Source: DUPQ01 sp964563155 (GTDB lineage Bacteria > Bacillota > Clostridia > DUPQ01). Taken from it: DNA of 64,000 nt. This document shows, in pieces, positions 63,949 through 64,000 of this stretch (its first letter is position 1; every line of letters starts with the position of its first letter). The translations under genes were made by a program, and so were the position numbers. Under the pieces are notes generated by a model that was given only the letters and a program-made list of their open reading frames with translations, did not search any database and had not been told where the DNA came from. The stretch spans positions 80,282-144,281 of the forward strand of contig CAZLVL010000005.1 in NCBI GenBank assembly GCA_964563155.1, read 5' to 3'.

Positions 63949-64000
63949 ATCGAGTAGGGAGAAATTTCTTCTCCCTCTCACACCACCTAGCATGCCGTTC
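63949..64000 (-). mobile_element. 3' end of a group II intron (domain V end and domain VI), minus strand
   Basis: On the minus strand the last 52 bases end with domain VI: GAG pairs CTC, AGGGAGAA pairs TTCTCCCT, leaving one bulged A, the expected branch point, seven bases from the 3' end, which is AY (AT). The sequence before it, GCATGC-TAGGTGGTGTGAGAGG, fits the 3' half of domain V with the common GGTGGTGTGAGAGG link of bacterial introns. The rest, with any reverse transcriptase gene, is outside the window. It is antisense to the rhamnosidase gene. Confidence 0.75.

Overview
This window comes from a low-GC, AT-rich member of the Firmicutes (Bacillota), most likely an anaerobic clostridial-type organism. 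The support is strong AGGAGG-type ribosome sites, sigma-A style promoters, AbrB, clostripain, oxygen/NO-response proteins, and a type II-A CRISPR system. I cannot name the genus from sequence alone.

Layout. 1-7.9 kb: a cut sialidase-like gene, then a leftward operon (PfkB kinase, two TIM-barrel isomerases, a UroD-family methyltransferase, a ferritin-VIT iron transporter), a GNAT protein, bacterioferritin, and a rightward beta-propeller protein. 7.9-16.8 kb: a metal P1B-ATPase with a CopZ-like chaperone behind an FNR-type palindrome and followed by a Crp/Fnr regulator, then housekeeping genes (MscS-type channel, pyrophosphatase, tadA, abrB), two tRNAs, a diguanylate cyclase and a YgbA (NO-response) gene. 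16.8-23.4 kb: two tandem lipoproteins built from an unrecognised ~95-residue repeat, then a coupled diiron metallo-beta-lactamase / HD-GYP pair. 23.5-29.7 kb: a sialidase and a TetR-GPH transporter-DUF2961-hydrolase operon with a clear TetR promoter and operator. 29.9-39.7 kb: a complete type II-A CRISPR-Cas locus (tracrRNA, cas9, cas1, cas2, csn2, leader, 55 repeats). 39.7-51 kb: AAA/DUF4143 ATPase, OFA-type transporter, second UroD-like protein, RtcB, DgkA, PAP2, clostripain-like lipoprotein, acyltransferase, AhpD-like protein. 51-64 kb: Wzz-like protein and a rhamnoside/galactoside island (GH43-like, GH78, AraC, GPH transporter, GH2 and a second GH78 gene that is broken).

The CRISPR locus is the centrepiece. 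A divergent tracrRNA can be reconstructed to the base: extended -10 promoter overlapping the cas9 start, a 24-nt perfect anti-repeat core, the same GA/AAGU bulge as the S. pyogenes duplex, two small hairpins, and a tetraloop terminator. The leader ends in a TTTTGAG anchor, and the array contains three pairs of near-identical or overlapping spacers, which suggests repeated sampling of related phages. The Cas9 C-terminus lacks the Arg-x-Arg PAM reader of SpCas9.

At the right edge, the last 52 bases look like the 3' end of an antisense group II intron (domain VI with a bulged A) that interrupts the second GH78 gene. Much of the rest is a sugar-scavenging and signalling genome: several glycosidases with dedicated transporters and regulators, c-di-GMP making and breaking enzymes, and O2/NO/iron handling proteins.
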